From: Gemmiger sp. An87
GTDB taxonomy: Bacteria; Bacillota; Clostridia; Oscillospirales; Ruminococcaceae
Assembly (NCBI RefSeq): GCF_002159185.1
Contig: NZ_NFHD01000011.1
Coordinates: 1-64,000 of the forward strand
Reading direction: 5' to 3'
Length of the DNA stretch: 64,000 nucleotides
Position numbers and translations under genes: made by a program. The notes beneath the pieces were generated by a model. That model saw nothing but the letters and a program-made list of their open reading frames with translations. It made no database searches and was not told where the DNA came from. Shown in pieces: positions 1 through 7,891 of this stretch. How positions within the stretch are numbered: position 1 is the stretch's first letter; the number at the start of each line of letters is the position of its first letter.

Positions 1-51
1 TCAGGCCAAGACACTCTCATTCTAACAGCTTAGGCAACGATACGGAAAAGA

Positions 52-68
52 CACGGCTGGCTGCCGTG
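52..68. repeat. short hairpin upstream of parB
   Basis: CACGGC (52-57) and GCCGTG (63-68) form a perfect 6-bp stem with a 5-nt loop in the 108 bp before parB. No T-run follows, so it is not a classical terminator; it could be a weak mRNA hairpin or part of a partition site. The first ~30 bases may be the end of an upstream gene (stop codons in two frames at 23-25 and 31-33), but too little is present to identify it. Confidence 0.3.
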
Positions 69-108
69 CCTTAAACCGTAAATATATTGTAATAGGAGGT
101 GTTGAACA

Positions 109-1035
109 ATGCCGAAAAAAGGCGGAAACATCAGCTTGAGCAGCTACGATGATATTTTTCAGACAGACCAGTCACGAGAAGAAGCCCAGCAAGAACGAGT
201 ACAGGAAATTAAACTTTCTGATCTGCATCCATTTAAGGGACATCCATTCAAAGTGGTAGACGATGAAGCTATGCAGAAAACTGTTGAAAGTATTGCACAA
301 TTTGGTGTTATGACACCTGCAATCGCCCGCCCTCGTCCGGAAGGTGGTTACGAGCTAATCGCTGGACACCGCCGCCATCATGCATCTGAACTTGCGGGAA
401 AAGAAACCATGCCAGTGATTGTGCGAGATATGGACGATGATGCCGCCACAATTTTGATGGTGGATTCCAATCTGCAAAGGGAAACGCTCCTCCCCAGTGA
501 GAGAGCTTTCGCTTATAAGATGAAATTGGAAGCTATCAAACATCAAGGACAACGCACTGACTTAACTTCATCCCAAGTTGGGATGAAGTTGCAGGCAATG
601 GATATTGTAGGTCAAGAAGCTGGTGATAGCAGAAATCAGGTTCATCGCTATATTCGTCTGACAGAACTGATTCCTGAGCTGCTGGATATGGTAGATGAAA
701 AGAAGATCGCCTTTAACCCTGCGGTCGAAATTTCTTATCTGAAGCCAAATGAACAGCAAGACTTTCTGGAAGCAATGGACTACGCACAGTCCACGCCTTC
801 TCTATCCCAGGCACAACGTTTGAAAAAATTTAGCCAGGAAGGAAAATGCAGTTTGGATGCCATGTGTGCGATCATGTCTGAGGAAAAAAAGGGTGAACTG
901 GATAGGGTGACAATTAAACATGATGTGCTTCGGAAGTATTTTCCCAAGTCTTATACCCCGAAGCAGATGGAGGACACCATTATCAAACTGCTCGAACAAT
1001 GGCAACGAAAGCGTGAGAAATCTATGGAGAGATAA
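109..1035 (+). CDS. parB: ParB/RepB/Spo0J-family partition protein
   Basis: 308-aa ParB-type DNA-binding protein, expected to bind a centromere-like site and help maintain the excised circular ICE. The ParB N-terminal nuclease-like domain spans about residues 34-125 and includes the family motif GHRRHHASEL near 86-95 followed by a conserved NLQRE segment; a helix-turn-helix lies around 150-180 and a charged tail follows. AGGAGG seven bases before the ATG supports the start. It opens the readable part of the transfer region, as in Tn1549-type elements, where a ParA gene usually precedes it (outside this window). The first ICE gene ahead is spaced 13 bp downstream with its own AGGAGG site. Confidence 0.92.
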   Translation: MPKKGGNISLSSYDDIFQTDQSREEAQQERVQEIKLSDLHPFKGHPFKVVDDEAMQKTVESIAQFGVMTPAIARPRPEGGYELIAGHRRHHASELAGKETMPVIVRDMDDDAATILMVDSNLQRETLLPSERAFAYKMKLEAIKHQGQRTDLTSSQVGMKLQAMDIVGQEAGDSRNQVHRYIRLTELIPELLDMVDEKKIAFNPAVEISYLKPNEQQDFLEAMDYAQSTPSLSQAQRLKKFSQEGKCSLDAMCAIMSEEKKGELDRVTIKHDVLRKYFPKSYTPKQMEDTIIKLLEQWQRKREKSMER

Positions 1036-1048
1036 GGAGGACGCATAA

Positions 1049-1561
1049 ATGTTTACTGAGAAAGAAATGAGCGATGCTTTGAAATGGCTGTTTGATCTGT
1101 TTCAGCCGGAGGACTATGAAGCGTATGATGAGGAAGAAGTCGGCTGTGCTGCCTTGTGTCTGCCGGAAGTCTGTATGGCTCTGCGAGATAAGGCAGAAAC
1201 AGCGTATGAGTATGTCGTGAAAACTAATATCGACCGTGGGTTCGAGTACCGTGGCAAGGAACTGTTCATGCAGAGAGCCTGCCTGATTTATTCGGATATG
1301 GAAATTGGCATTTACGACATGACTGACACTTCTTATAATCGGGAGTTGTGGCTGCTGGAGGATATGAGTTTTGCTCTGGTACACAATGTCAGCATGGTCA
1401 TCAAGTCCGGTGACTTCTATTATGCTACGGAGTATCGCTCGATTGTGAAACTGCTGAAGGAAAGAGATGACCTGTTCTTTACACCAGAAAGTCTGACCGA
1501 GGAACTGGAAGAAATGTGTATTCCCCAGTGGGAAAATGAAGCGACTATTTATGAGCTGTAA
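1049..1561 (+). CDS. conserved ICE protein of unknown function (170 aa)
   Basis: I do not recognise a named domain. The protein is acidic, rich in Glu, Tyr and Met, without signal peptide or membrane segment, and looks like a compact cytosolic protein. It sits 13 bp after parB with AAGGAGGA before the ATG, so it is probably co-transcribed with it. Proteins of this size and composition occur in this slot of Tn1549-like elements; a role in element maintenance is only an inference from position. Confidence 0.7.
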   Translation: MFTEKEMSDALKWLFDLFQPEDYEAYDEEEVGCAALCLPEVCMALRDKAETAYEYVVKTNIDRGFEYRGKELFMQRACLIYSDMEIGIYDMTDTSYNRELWLLEDMSFALVHNVSMVIKSGDFYYATEYRSIVKLLKERDDLFFTPESLTEELEEMCIPQWENEATIYEL

Positions 1562-1614
1562 GGCTTGTGGATAGGCGCTTTTGTCATATCTGAAAGAAAC
1601 GGAGGTCGATGTAT

Positions 1615-2256
1615 TTGAAAGAGTATGACATCAAAATCACCGAAACACTCGAAAAGACGGTGACTGTAAAAGCAGAATCAATGGAAGCTGCACAAGCGAA
1701 AGTTGAGGAGGAATATTACAATTCCGAACATATCCTCGATTCTGAAAATTTTACCGGTGTGGATTTTTCAGCAGAAGCTGAACGTGAAATTGTGCAGGAA
1801 CAGAAAGAGCAGCTGGATGTTTTGCTCGTCAAGCCGGGAATGTATCCCCAGGCGGTTCAGATAGGCGGTGAGCTGGAAGATTTACAGAAAGCGGTTGGCG
1901 GCGATATAGAAGCGGTATATCCCTACAATGAACCGGTGGCATTGATCGTCAATGACGAAGGAAAGCTGAACGGCAGCGAGCTGAACCGGGCTTTACGGGA
2001 TAATGAAGGGCAGATTTATGACATTGTCGCCGGTGATTTTCTGGTTGTCGGTTTGGGTGAGGAGGACTTTGCTTCCCTCTCTCCTGAACTGATGGAGAAA
2101 TTTGAAAAAGAGTTCCATCAACCGGAAATGTTTGTCCGTATGGGGCGCAGTATTATGGCGTTACCCTTGCCGGATGATAAGGTGAAAACTGCGGATTCCC
2201 CTTTGAAAGCAGAATCCATGCCGCAAAAAAGCAGTCCTGACAGGGATGCACTTTAA
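1615..2256 (+). CDS. DpnD/PcfM-like plus DUF3846 ICE protein
   Basis: About 213 aa. The N-terminal ~60 residues (YDIKITETLEKTVTV, then an Ala/Glu-rich helix and a Asp-Phe turn) match the DpnD/PcfM C-terminal-type domain; residues ~70-175 resemble DUF3846 (LLVKPGMYPQ, YPYNEPVALIVNDEGK, GDFLVVGLG). Function is unknown; both domains recur in conjugative elements. I prefer TTG at 1615 because GGAGGT (1601-1606) is 8 bp from it, but only 2 bp from the in-frame ATG at 1609. The last ~25 residues are low-complexity and polar. Family naming is from memory of these domains, not a search. Confidence 0.75.
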   Translation: MKEYDIKITETLEKTVTVKAESMEAAQAKVEEEYYNSEHILDSENFTGVDFSAEAEREIVQEQKEQLDVLLVKPGMYPQAVQIGGELEDLQKAVGGDIEAVYPYNEPVALIVNDEGKLNGSELNRALRDNEGQIYDIVAGDFLVVGLGEEDFASLSPELMEKFEKEFHQPEMFVRMGRSIMALPLPDDKVKTADSPLKAESMPQKSSPDRDAL

Positions 2257-2267
2257 GGAGGTATGAG

Positions 2268-2576
2268 ATGCCAGGGAAAACAGTTGGAGAGTTAATGGAA
2301 GAAATGAGAATAAAGGCAGGTGCCAAAGAATATCATGGACATTCTTATATGGATTTGCAGAGATTTGCCGATGATACCAGGCACATGATTATTTTTGATG
2401 TTCTCACGAACGATTCTCCTGTCGGTTGGAAAGGAGAACGAACCAGGCTGTATCTTACTCAGGCTGGTTATGAGAAGGCTTTGGAGAGTCAGCAAAAAGG
2501 TCATATCAAAATTATTAGTCATGCCAATGTAAGAAATGGCAATTTGCATTATGAACATAAAGAACAGGTTCGTTGA
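2268..2576 (+). CDS. small conserved ICE protein, DUF5720-like
   Basis: 102-aa soluble protein with the pattern HSYMDLQRFADDTRHMIIFDV, then GERTRLYLTQAGYEKAL and a basic tail. This resembles the DUF5720 family common in Firmicutes ICEs; no biochemical role is known to me. AAGGAGG precedes the ATG by 6 bp, and it follows the DUF3846 gene after 11 bp, consistent with one transcript. Confidence 0.7.
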   Translation: MPGKTVGELMEEMRIKAGAKEYHGHSYMDLQRFADDTRHMIIFDVLTNDSPVGWKGERTRLYLTQAGYEKALESQQKGHIKIISHANVRNGNLHYEHKEQVR

Positions 2577-2609
2577 TGCTATTTTCTTATTTTGAGGAGG
2601 TGATGAGAA

Positions 2610-3092
2610 TTGCAGGAAGAAGTTGAAAACAGAACGGTCAATTTGGCAATTACTACTACTCGACTGACTGTGCGAACTATTATTGCGGGTATTCGCAAAT
2701 TCTTGCAGTACCAAGAAAAGAAAAAAGCCCAAAAAGGCAGAGATCCTGCTGTTCATGGCAAGCAGTCGGTGAAAAAACTGTTAGGACAGAACCAGGGAGC
2801 TGCCAATGCAGAAATTGAAAAAGAAGGTATTAAAGACTTTGAACGTCTTGCAAAGAAATATGGTGTGGATTTTGCGGTAAGAAAAGATAAATCGGTTGAT
2901 CCACCCCGCTATTTTGTGTTTGTTCGTGCAAAGGATTCGGATGCTTTGGATGCAATCTGCAAAGAGCATCAGGCAAGGTCAATGACCAAAGATAAGAAGC
3001 CAAGTGTGCTGGCACAACTCAGCAAATTTAAGAATCTTGTGGCATCGCTGCCCAAGAAGATTCGTGAAAAGAAACAGGAGCGTGATTTATGA
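2610..3092 (+). CDS. pcfB: PcfB/DUF3801-family conjugation protein
   Basis: 160 aa. PcfB-type (DUF3801) proteins are encoded next to the VirD4-like coupling protein of Gram-positive conjugation systems and are thought to help deliver relaxosome to channel. The core has the family features: N-terminal helix NLAITTTRLTVRTIIAGI, the linker GKQSVKKLLGQNQG, and a central DFAVRKDK...PRYFVFVRAKD segment. The start is TTG at 2610, 8 bp after GAGGAGG. It overlaps the coupling-protein gene by 4 bp (ATGA), a translational-coupling arrangement. Confidence 0.88.
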   Translation: MQEEVENRTVNLAITTTRLTVRTIIAGIRKFLQYQEKKKAQKGRDPAVHGKQSVKKLLGQNQGAANAEIEKEGIKDFERLAKKYGVDFAVRKDKSVDPPRYFVFVRAKDSDALDAICKEHQARSMTKDKKPSVLAQLSKFKNLVASLPKKIREKKQERDL

Positions 3093-4843
3093 TAGATACA
3101 AGAAAAATCAAAAAACTCCTGATTCTGAATATCCCCTATATTATAGTGGGATTGATTGCAACAAATATCGGAGAAGCATGGCGTATGGCTGAGGGTGCAG
3201 ATAGTTCTGCAAAACTTCTCAGCCTTTTTTCTGTTCTCCCCGTTGCATTCGGAAATCCTATGCCGAGCTTTCACCCACTTGATTTGCTCATTGGTATTGT
3301 CTGCGGTGCTGGTTTACGGCTTGCAGTATATCTGCGAAGCAAAAATGCAAAAAAATACCGCCACAATGTTGAGTATGGCTCTGCCCGGTGGGGAACCGCC
3401 AAAGACATTGAGCCTTTCATGGCTCCCAAATTTGAGGACAATGTGATTCTCACAAAAACAGAGCGATTGATGATGAGTAACCGTCCAAAAAATCCTGCCA
3501 ATGCCAGAAATAAAAATGTTTTGATTGTTGGTGGTTCGGGTTCCGGTAAGACTCGTTTTTGGCTGAAACCTAATCTGCTCCAGATGCACAGTTCCTATGT
3601 TGTCACAGATCCCAAGGGCAGTATCGTCATCGAATGTGGCAATGCCCTTTTGAAGAACAACTACAACATCAAGATTTTCAATACCATCAACTTCAAAAAG
3701 TCGATGCATTATAACCCCATGGCGTATATCCACTCAGAAAAAGATATTTTGAAGCTGGTGACAACGTTGATTGCCAACACAAAAGGAGATGGAAAAGCTG
3801 GAGATGAGTTTTGGACAAAGGCTGAAACTCTGCTCTACTGTGCTTTGATTGGATATATCCACTATGAAGCACCTGTGGAGGAGCAGAACTTTTCTACTTT
3901 GATTGAGTTTCTGAACGCAATGGAGGTGCGTGAGGACGATGAGGAGTTCCAAAATCCTGTGGACATGATGTTCGAAGCACTGGAAAAGAAAAAGCCTGAC
4001 CATTTTGCGGTTCGCCAGTATAAGAAATATAAATTGGCTGCTGGTAAAACAGCAAAGTCAATTCTAATTTCCTGTGGCGCTCGTCTGGCTCCTTTTGATA
4101 TTCAGGAAGTCCGGGATGTAACTGCCTATGATGAATTGCAGCTGGATACCTTGGGCGATAAAAAGACTGCCCTGTTTCTCATCATGTCGGATACAGATAG
4201 CACCTTTAATTTTCTCATTTCAATGATCTACACACAGCTTTTTAACTTGCTGTGTGAAAAAGCGGATGACGTGTACGGCGGTCGGCTTCCTGTTCATGTG
4301 AGATGCCTGATTGATGAGGCTGCTAATATCGGTCAGATTCCCAATCTTGAAAAGTTGGTTGCCACAATCCGAAGTCGTGAAATTTCCGCTTGTTTGGTAT
4401 TGCAGGCACAATCTCAGCTGAAAGCAATCTATAAGGACAATGCGGATACCATCATTGGCAACATGGATTCCCGTATCTTCCTTGGTGGTTCTGAACCTAC
4501 CACTCTGAAAGAACTGAATCAGGCGCTTGGGAAGGAAACGATTGATACGTTTAACACATCAAACACCAGAGGTAACAGTCCATCTTACGGAATGAATTAT
4601 CAAAAGCTCGGTAAAGACCTTGCTTCCGTGGATGAGCTTGCAGTGCTAGATGGCAGTAAGTGCATCTTGCAGTTGCGTGGAGTCAGACCGTTTTTGTCAG
4701 ATAAATACGATCTTACGCAGCACCCAAACTTCAAATTGACCGCAGACTATGACAAGAGAAATGAATTCAAGATTGAAAAATTTCTTAGTCATCGCTTACG
4801 TCTGAAAGCAGATGATGAATTTGTTGTAGTGGATGCGGATTAA
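3089..4843 (+). CDS. VirD4/TcpA-type coupling protein
   Basis: 584-aa type IV coupling protein that recruits the relaxosome-DNA complex to the mating channel and drives transfer by ATP hydrolysis. Two N-terminal membrane segments lie around residues 8-28 and 45-85. Walker A GGSGSGKTRF is near 148-157, and the TraG/VirD4 Walker-B-like region with DEAANIGQIP lies near 408-417, followed by the conserved QAQSQLKAIY stretch. Length matches PcfC/TcpA-class proteins of Tn1549-type ICEs. It overlaps pcfB by 4 bp. The relaxase lies 24 kb downstream, normal for this family. Confidence 0.95.
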   Translation: MIDTRKIKKLLILNIPYIIVGLIATNIGEAWRMAEGADSSAKLLSLFSVLPVAFGNPMPSFHPLDLLIGIVCGAGLRLAVYLRSKNAKKYRHNVEYGSARWGTAKDIEPFMAPKFEDNVILTKTERLMMSNRPKNPANARNKNVLIVGGSGSGKTRFWLKPNLLQMHSSYVVTDPKGSIVIECGNALLKNNYNIKIFNTINFKKSMHYNPMAYIHSEKDILKLVTTLIANTKGDGKAGDEFWTKAETLLYCALIGYIHYEAPVEEQNFSTLIEFLNAMEVREDDEEFQNPVDMMFEALEKKKPDHFAVRQYKKYKLAAGKTAKSILISCGARLAPFDIQEVRDVTAYDELQLDTLGDKKTALFLIMSDTDSTFNFLISMIYTQLFNLLCEKADDVYGGRLPVHVRCLIDEAANIGQIPNLEKLVATIRSREISACLVLQAQSQLKAIYKDNADTIIGNMDSRIFLGGSEPTTLKELNQALGKETIDTFNTSNTRGNSPSYGMNYQKLGKDLASVDELAVLDGSKCILQLRGVRPFLSDKYDLTQHPNFKLTADYDKRNEFKIEKFLSHRLRLKADDEFVVVDAD

Positions 4844-4866
4844 CCATAAGCAGAAAGGAGCAGCGG

Positions 4867-5187
4867 ATGAACGATTTGAAAACTGTATCTGCACTGGTCA
4901 AGCAGATTCTTGAAGATGATGTTGATGCCAGGAACAGCGACAATGTTTTGTATTTGGAAGTTCTCCGATACTACGCCTCGAAAAAAGGTATTGATCTGTG
5001 TCAGCTGTCTGTACCTGACTTTCTGATGAACATGGAACAGAAAGGACTTCCTGCTTTTGAAACAGTCAGACGCAGCAGACAGAAAGTACAAGCAACATAT
5101 CCTGATCTGGCAGCAACTGGTGTCGTAGGTGCATTTCGGGCAAGAAACGAAAAAGTGTATCGAGAGTTTGCCAAGAGTGAGGTGTAG
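4867..5187 (+). CDS. small ICE protein of unknown function (106 aa)
   Basis: Predicted helical soluble protein with no domain I can name. It carries a leucine/valine-rich N-terminal half and a basic middle (RRSRQKVQ) that could contact nucleic acid. GAAAGGAG precedes the ATG; the gene lies 23 bp after the coupling-protein gene and 3 bp before the next regulator gene, so it is likely translated from the same mRNA. The pairing with an HTH regulator is the only functional hint. Confidence 0.6.
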   Translation: MNDLKTVSALVKQILEDDVDARNSDNVLYLEVLRYYASKKGIDLCQLSVPDFLMNMEQKGLPAFETVRRSRQKVQATYPDLAATGVVGAFRARNEKVYREFAKSEV

Positions 5188-5190
5188 CCT

Positions 5191-5589
5191 ATGACCATTG
5201 GACAGCGTATCAAAAAAATACGGATTTTTCGAGGAATGACTCAGAAAGAACTTGGAACTATGATGGGGTTCGGCTTGAATGGGGATATTCGCATTGCCCA
5301 GTATGAAAGTGGGGTTCGGACTCCCAAAAAGCAAATGCTTCTCAAAATGGCAGATGTACTTTGTGTACAACCTGCCGTTTTTTCTTGTAGGGTGTGTATT
5401 TCTAAAGATGATTTGATGCAGACCCTCTTCTGGATGGAAGAATCGAAAGGTGGTGGTGATATATATGATTGTATTCAGAAATGGGAGGACATGAGAGCAA
5501 AATATGAAACTGGCGAGATTTCAAAAGAAGAATATCTTCAATGGAAACTCACCTATATCTGTACCCCTCTGACCGATACATCGGTTTAA
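5191..5589 (+). CDS. XRE-family HTH regulator
   Basis: 132 aa. Residues 1-65 form a Cro/C1-type helix-turn-helix (IGQRIKKIRIFRGMTQKELG, then AQYESGVRTPKKQ and a hydrophobic closing helix). The C-terminal half is helical and polar, without a metalloprotease motif. It may tune expression of the transfer operon from within it. The stop codon is enclosed in the loop of a strong terminator hairpin, so transcription from the parB side should partly end here. Confidence 0.85.
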   Translation: MTIGQRIKKIRIFRGMTQKELGTMMGFGLNGDIRIAQYESGVRTPKKQMLLKMADVLCVQPAVFSCRVCISKDDLMQTLFWMEESKGGGDIYDCIQKWEDMRAKYETGEISKEEYLQWKLTYICTPLTDTSV

Positions 5590-5605
5590 CAGAGGGGATT
5601 TTTTG
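5564..5605 (+). terminator. terminator overlapping the XRE stop codon
   Basis: CCCCTCTG (5564-5571) pairs perfectly with CAGAGGGG (5590-5597), an inner ACCGAT/ATCGGT pair extends the loop structure, and six T follow. The hairpin starts inside the last codons of the upstream regulator gene. Confidence 0.85.
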
Positions 5606-5645
5606 TATTCAAAATTCATGATTTAAGATTCAGGAGGATAATAAT

Positions 5646-5861
5646 ATGGCATTTTTCACTTCCGCAGTTGGTGTTCTTCAGACTTTGGTCATTGCTCTTG
5701 GTGCTGGTCTTGGCATTTGGGGCGCAATCAACCTGCTTGAGGGCTACGGCAACGACAATCCGGGTGCAAAGTCGCAGGGTATGAAGCAGCTTATGGCAGG
5801 TGGCGGCGTCGCTCTGATTGGAACTACCCTCGTTCCTCTGCTTGCAGGACTGTTTTCTTAA
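5646..5861 (+). CDS. Maff2-family membrane peptide, copy 1
   Basis: 71-aa hydrophobic protein of the Maff2 family, found in Firmicutes mobile elements ahead of the TrbL gene. Two membrane segments flank a polar loop (LLEGYGNDNPGAKSQGMKQ), giving a hairpin topology similar in size to VirB2/TrbC-type pilin-like subunits; the pilin analogy is an inference. AGGAGG precedes the ATG. Two nearly identical paralogues follow at 6764 and 7652. Confidence 0.9.
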   Translation: MAFFTSAVGVLQTLVIALGAGLGIWGAINLLEGYGNDNPGAKSQGMKQLMAGGGVALIGTTLVPLLAGLFS

Positions 5862-5883
5862 TTACTGGAAATTCAATTCCGGT

Positions 5884-5903
5884 CAGGCGGTGAAATCCGC
5901 CTG
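5884..5903 (+). repeat. stem-loop after Maff2 copy 1
   Basis: CAGGCGG and CCGCCTG form a perfect 7-bp stem with a 6-nt loop, with no T-run. It may protect the 3' end of the Maff2 message or attenuate read-through into the next gene. Confidence 0.5.
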
Positions 5904-5940
5904 TTACATACAAACTGAAATTAGCGAAAGGAAGCGCAAG

Positions 5941-6618
5941 ATGGGAAAAAGAAAAAGATTATATCCGGAAAATCTGTTGATGGAACTATCGTTAAGCCTG
6001 GAAACAGGGATAGATATTGATTATGAAAATCTTACAGATGACCAGTTGATAGGATTAGAGTATGTACTATCTCTTTTGACAGAACGGAGCCAGGCTCTAA
6101 TCCATGAATACTATAAGAACAATAAAAGTCGGAAACAGATTGCTGAACAATATCATCTGACTGAAAACAGGGTGCGTCAGTGCATTGGTCATGCACTTCG
6201 GGATTTGAGCAAAAACAAAGAGATGTTTTTTTATATTGCAAAAGGTTATCAAGCGAATGTTCAATATCTGACCGAACAATTAAATAATGAAGAATTATTC
6301 TATAAAAAACAAAGAGGAATTTGCAGCAACGATGAACACATCTTTTATCAGGAAATCGGAGCGTTAATGCTTCCTACAAGAGTTATCAATGCCTTGAAAA
6401 AAATGAGAATTCTCACTGTGCGGGATTTGCTGGTTTGTATTTGTGCAGGGGTTAGAATTAGAAATCTTGGCGATCTTTCAAGAGCACAGATATGTGAAAG
6501 ATTGGCGGCAGAAAATCTACTGCCAGCAAATTATAAATCTGAAATTTTGCCTGCTTCTTTGCCACGGCTCAACATAGAGGTAGAGATATTTCGTTCACTC
6601 AACTCCTATGACATATAA
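5941..6618 (+). CDS. sigma-70-like/HTH regulator with alpha-CTD-like end
   Basis: About 225 aa from the ATG at 5941 (preceded by AAAGGAAG; the open frame extends further upstream but overlaps Maff2 copy 1). Residues ~30-85 look like sigma region 4: LTDDQLIGLEYVLSLL, then a LTERSQALIHEYY helix and the recognition part KQIAEQYHLTENRVRQCIG. The C-terminal third (LKKMRILTVRDLLVC ... IRNLGDLSRAQICERL) resembles the helix-hairpin-helix fold of the RNA polymerase alpha C-terminal domain. A dedicated activator of ICE transfer genes is a reasonable inference. It is inserted between two Maff2 copies. Confidence 0.7.
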   Translation: MGKRKRLYPENLLMELSLSLETGIDIDYENLTDDQLIGLEYVLSLLTERSQALIHEYYKNNKSRKQIAEQYHLTENRVRQCIGHALRDLSKNKEMFFYIAKGYQANVQYLTEQLNNEELFYKKQRGICSNDEHIFYQEIGALMLPTRVINALKKMRILTVRDLLVCICAGVRIRNLGDLSRAQICERLAAENLLPANYKSEILPASLPRLNIEVEIFRSLNSYDI

Positions 6619-6624
6619 CCCATG

Positions 6625-6640
6625 GGCGGTAGTTACCGCC
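6625..6640 (+). repeat. short hairpin after the sigma-like gene
   Basis: GGCGGT and ACCGCC form a 6-bp stem with a 4-nt loop just after the stop codon, followed closely by a stronger terminator. Confidence 0.4.
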
Positions 6641-6645
6641 TTTAC

Positions 6646-6682
6646 ATAGCCAGGGACTGTTATTCAGTTACCTGGCTATTTT
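6646..6682 (+). terminator. terminator before Maff2 copy 2
   Basis: ATAGCCAGG (6646-6654) pairs perfectly with CCTGGCTAT (6671-6679) and runs into TTTT. It should end transcripts of the sigma-like gene before the second Maff2 copy. Confidence 0.75.
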
Positions 6683-6763
6683 CATATCCTCAGACTTTCG
6701 GCAGGTGCACATGACGTAAGCATGAGGAAATCATCAATTTATTTCTATAAGGAGGAAAAATGT

Positions 6764-6979
6764 ATGGCATTCTTCAACAGTGCAGTGACCGTTCTTCAGA
6801 CTCTGGTAGTCGCTCTTGGTGCTGGTCTTGGTATTTGGGGCGCAATCAACCTGCTTGAGGGCTACGGCAATGACAATCCGGGTGCAAAGTCACAGGGTAT
6901 GAAGCAGCTTATGGCAGGTGGCGGCGTCGCTCTGATCGGAATCACGCTGGTTCCTCTCCTCTCCGGTTTGTTTGGTTAA
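6764..6979 (+). CDS. Maff2-family membrane peptide, copy 2
   Basis: 71 aa, nearly identical to copies at 5646 and 7652; differences cluster in the first ten residues and the C-terminal helix. The start at 6764 is chosen because GGAGG (6751-6755) is 8 bp away and the product aligns end-to-end with the other copies, although the frame stays open upstream to 6722. Same hairpin-membrane topology and presumed channel or pilus role. Confidence 0.88.
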   Translation: MAFFNSAVTVLQTLVVALGAGLGIWGAINLLEGYGNDNPGAKSQGMKQLMAGGGVALIGITLVPLLSGLFG

Positions 6980-7015
6980 TAGATAGCGGAGTTGGATATT
7001 CAAAGGAGGTGATCA

Positions 7016-7636
7016 ATGGCACAATCTTTATTTGAAGTGGTAAAACAGTCTGTTACCACAAAAGCAGTCGCAGAACATTACGGGATTGAAGTAAAGCGGG
7101 GTGGAATGGCAAAATGCCCGTTCCACCCCGATCAATCTCCTAGCTTAAAACTGAACGATGACTATTATTATTGCTTTGGATGCGGTGCGACGGGTGATGC
7201 AATCGACTTCGTTGCCCGTTTATTTCAAATTAGTAATAAAGATGCAGCAGAAAAGATTGCCGCAGATTTCGGACTTCAGTATGACAGCCATATTCCGTAT
7301 GTCCTGCCAAAACGAACAGCCACAGCTGTTCAAATTCAAAAACAGCGTGAACGTTACACTTACGATGTATTAGTTCGCTATCACCGGCAGTTGCAAGAAT
7401 GGTTGGTAATGTGTGCTCCGGATAGTCCAGAAAGTGATATTGATCCCAGATATGTGGAAGCTATTCACCAAAAGGACTATGTTGAGTATTTGATGGATAC
7501 CTTTCTCACTGGCAGTTTGGAAGAAAGGACTTCTCTCTGCTCAGAACGTAATCCGAATATACGAAGAATCGCCCACCGCCTTGCACAGCTGACAAATGAA
7601 AACAAAACATTATCCATGGAATCTATATCAAGATAA
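7016..7636 (+). CDS. CHC2 zinc-finger primase-like protein
   Basis: 206 aa. The N-terminal ~95 residues match the CHC2 zinc ribbon of DnaG primases, with ligands C34, H37, C53 and C56 visible (CPFH ... CFGC) and the following GDAIDFVARL helix. The TOPRIM catalytic core of DnaG is absent; the remaining ~110 residues are helical and unassigned. It probably binds single-stranded DNA or supports lagging-strand priming during transfer. AAAGGAGG precedes the ATG. It lies between Maff2 copies 2 and 3. Confidence 0.85.
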   Translation: MAQSLFEVVKQSVTTKAVAEHYGIEVKRGGMAKCPFHPDQSPSLKLNDDYYYCFGCGATGDAIDFVARLFQISNKDAAEKIAADFGLQYDSHIPYVLPKRTATAVQIQKQRERYTYDVLVRYHRQLQEWLVMCAPDSPESDIDPRYVEAIHQKDYVEYLMDTFLTGSLEERTSLCSERNPNIRRIAHRLAQLTNENKTLSMESISR

Positions 7637-7651
7637 AAAGGAGGAATATTT

Positions 7652-7867
7652 ATGGAATTTTTCAACAACGCCGTTACCGTTCTTCAGACTCTGGTAGTCG
7701 CTCTTGGTGCTGGTCTTGGTATTTGGGGCGCAGTCAACCTGCTTGAGGGCTATGGTAACGACAATCCGGGAGCAAAGTCCCAGGGGATGAAACAGTTGAT
7801 GGCGGGCGGCGGTGTCGCTCTGATCGGAACCACACTGGTTCCGTTGCTTTCCGGATTGTTTGGTTAA
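7652..7867 (+). CDS. Maff2-family membrane peptide, copy 3
   Basis: Third 71-aa Maff2 copy, 15 bp after the CHC2 gene and 24 bp before the TrbL-like gene, which is the usual Maff2 position in Tn1549-type elements. The sequence is almost identical to copy 2. AAAGGAGG precedes the ATG. This copy is the likely ancestral one; copies 1 and 2 look like local duplications. Confidence 0.9.
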   Translation: MEFFNNAVTVLQTLVVALGAGLGIWGAVNLLEGYGNDNPGAKSQGMKQLMAGGGVALIGTTLVPLLSGLFG

Positions 7868-7891
7868 ATCGAAAAAAGGAGGTAATCGCCT

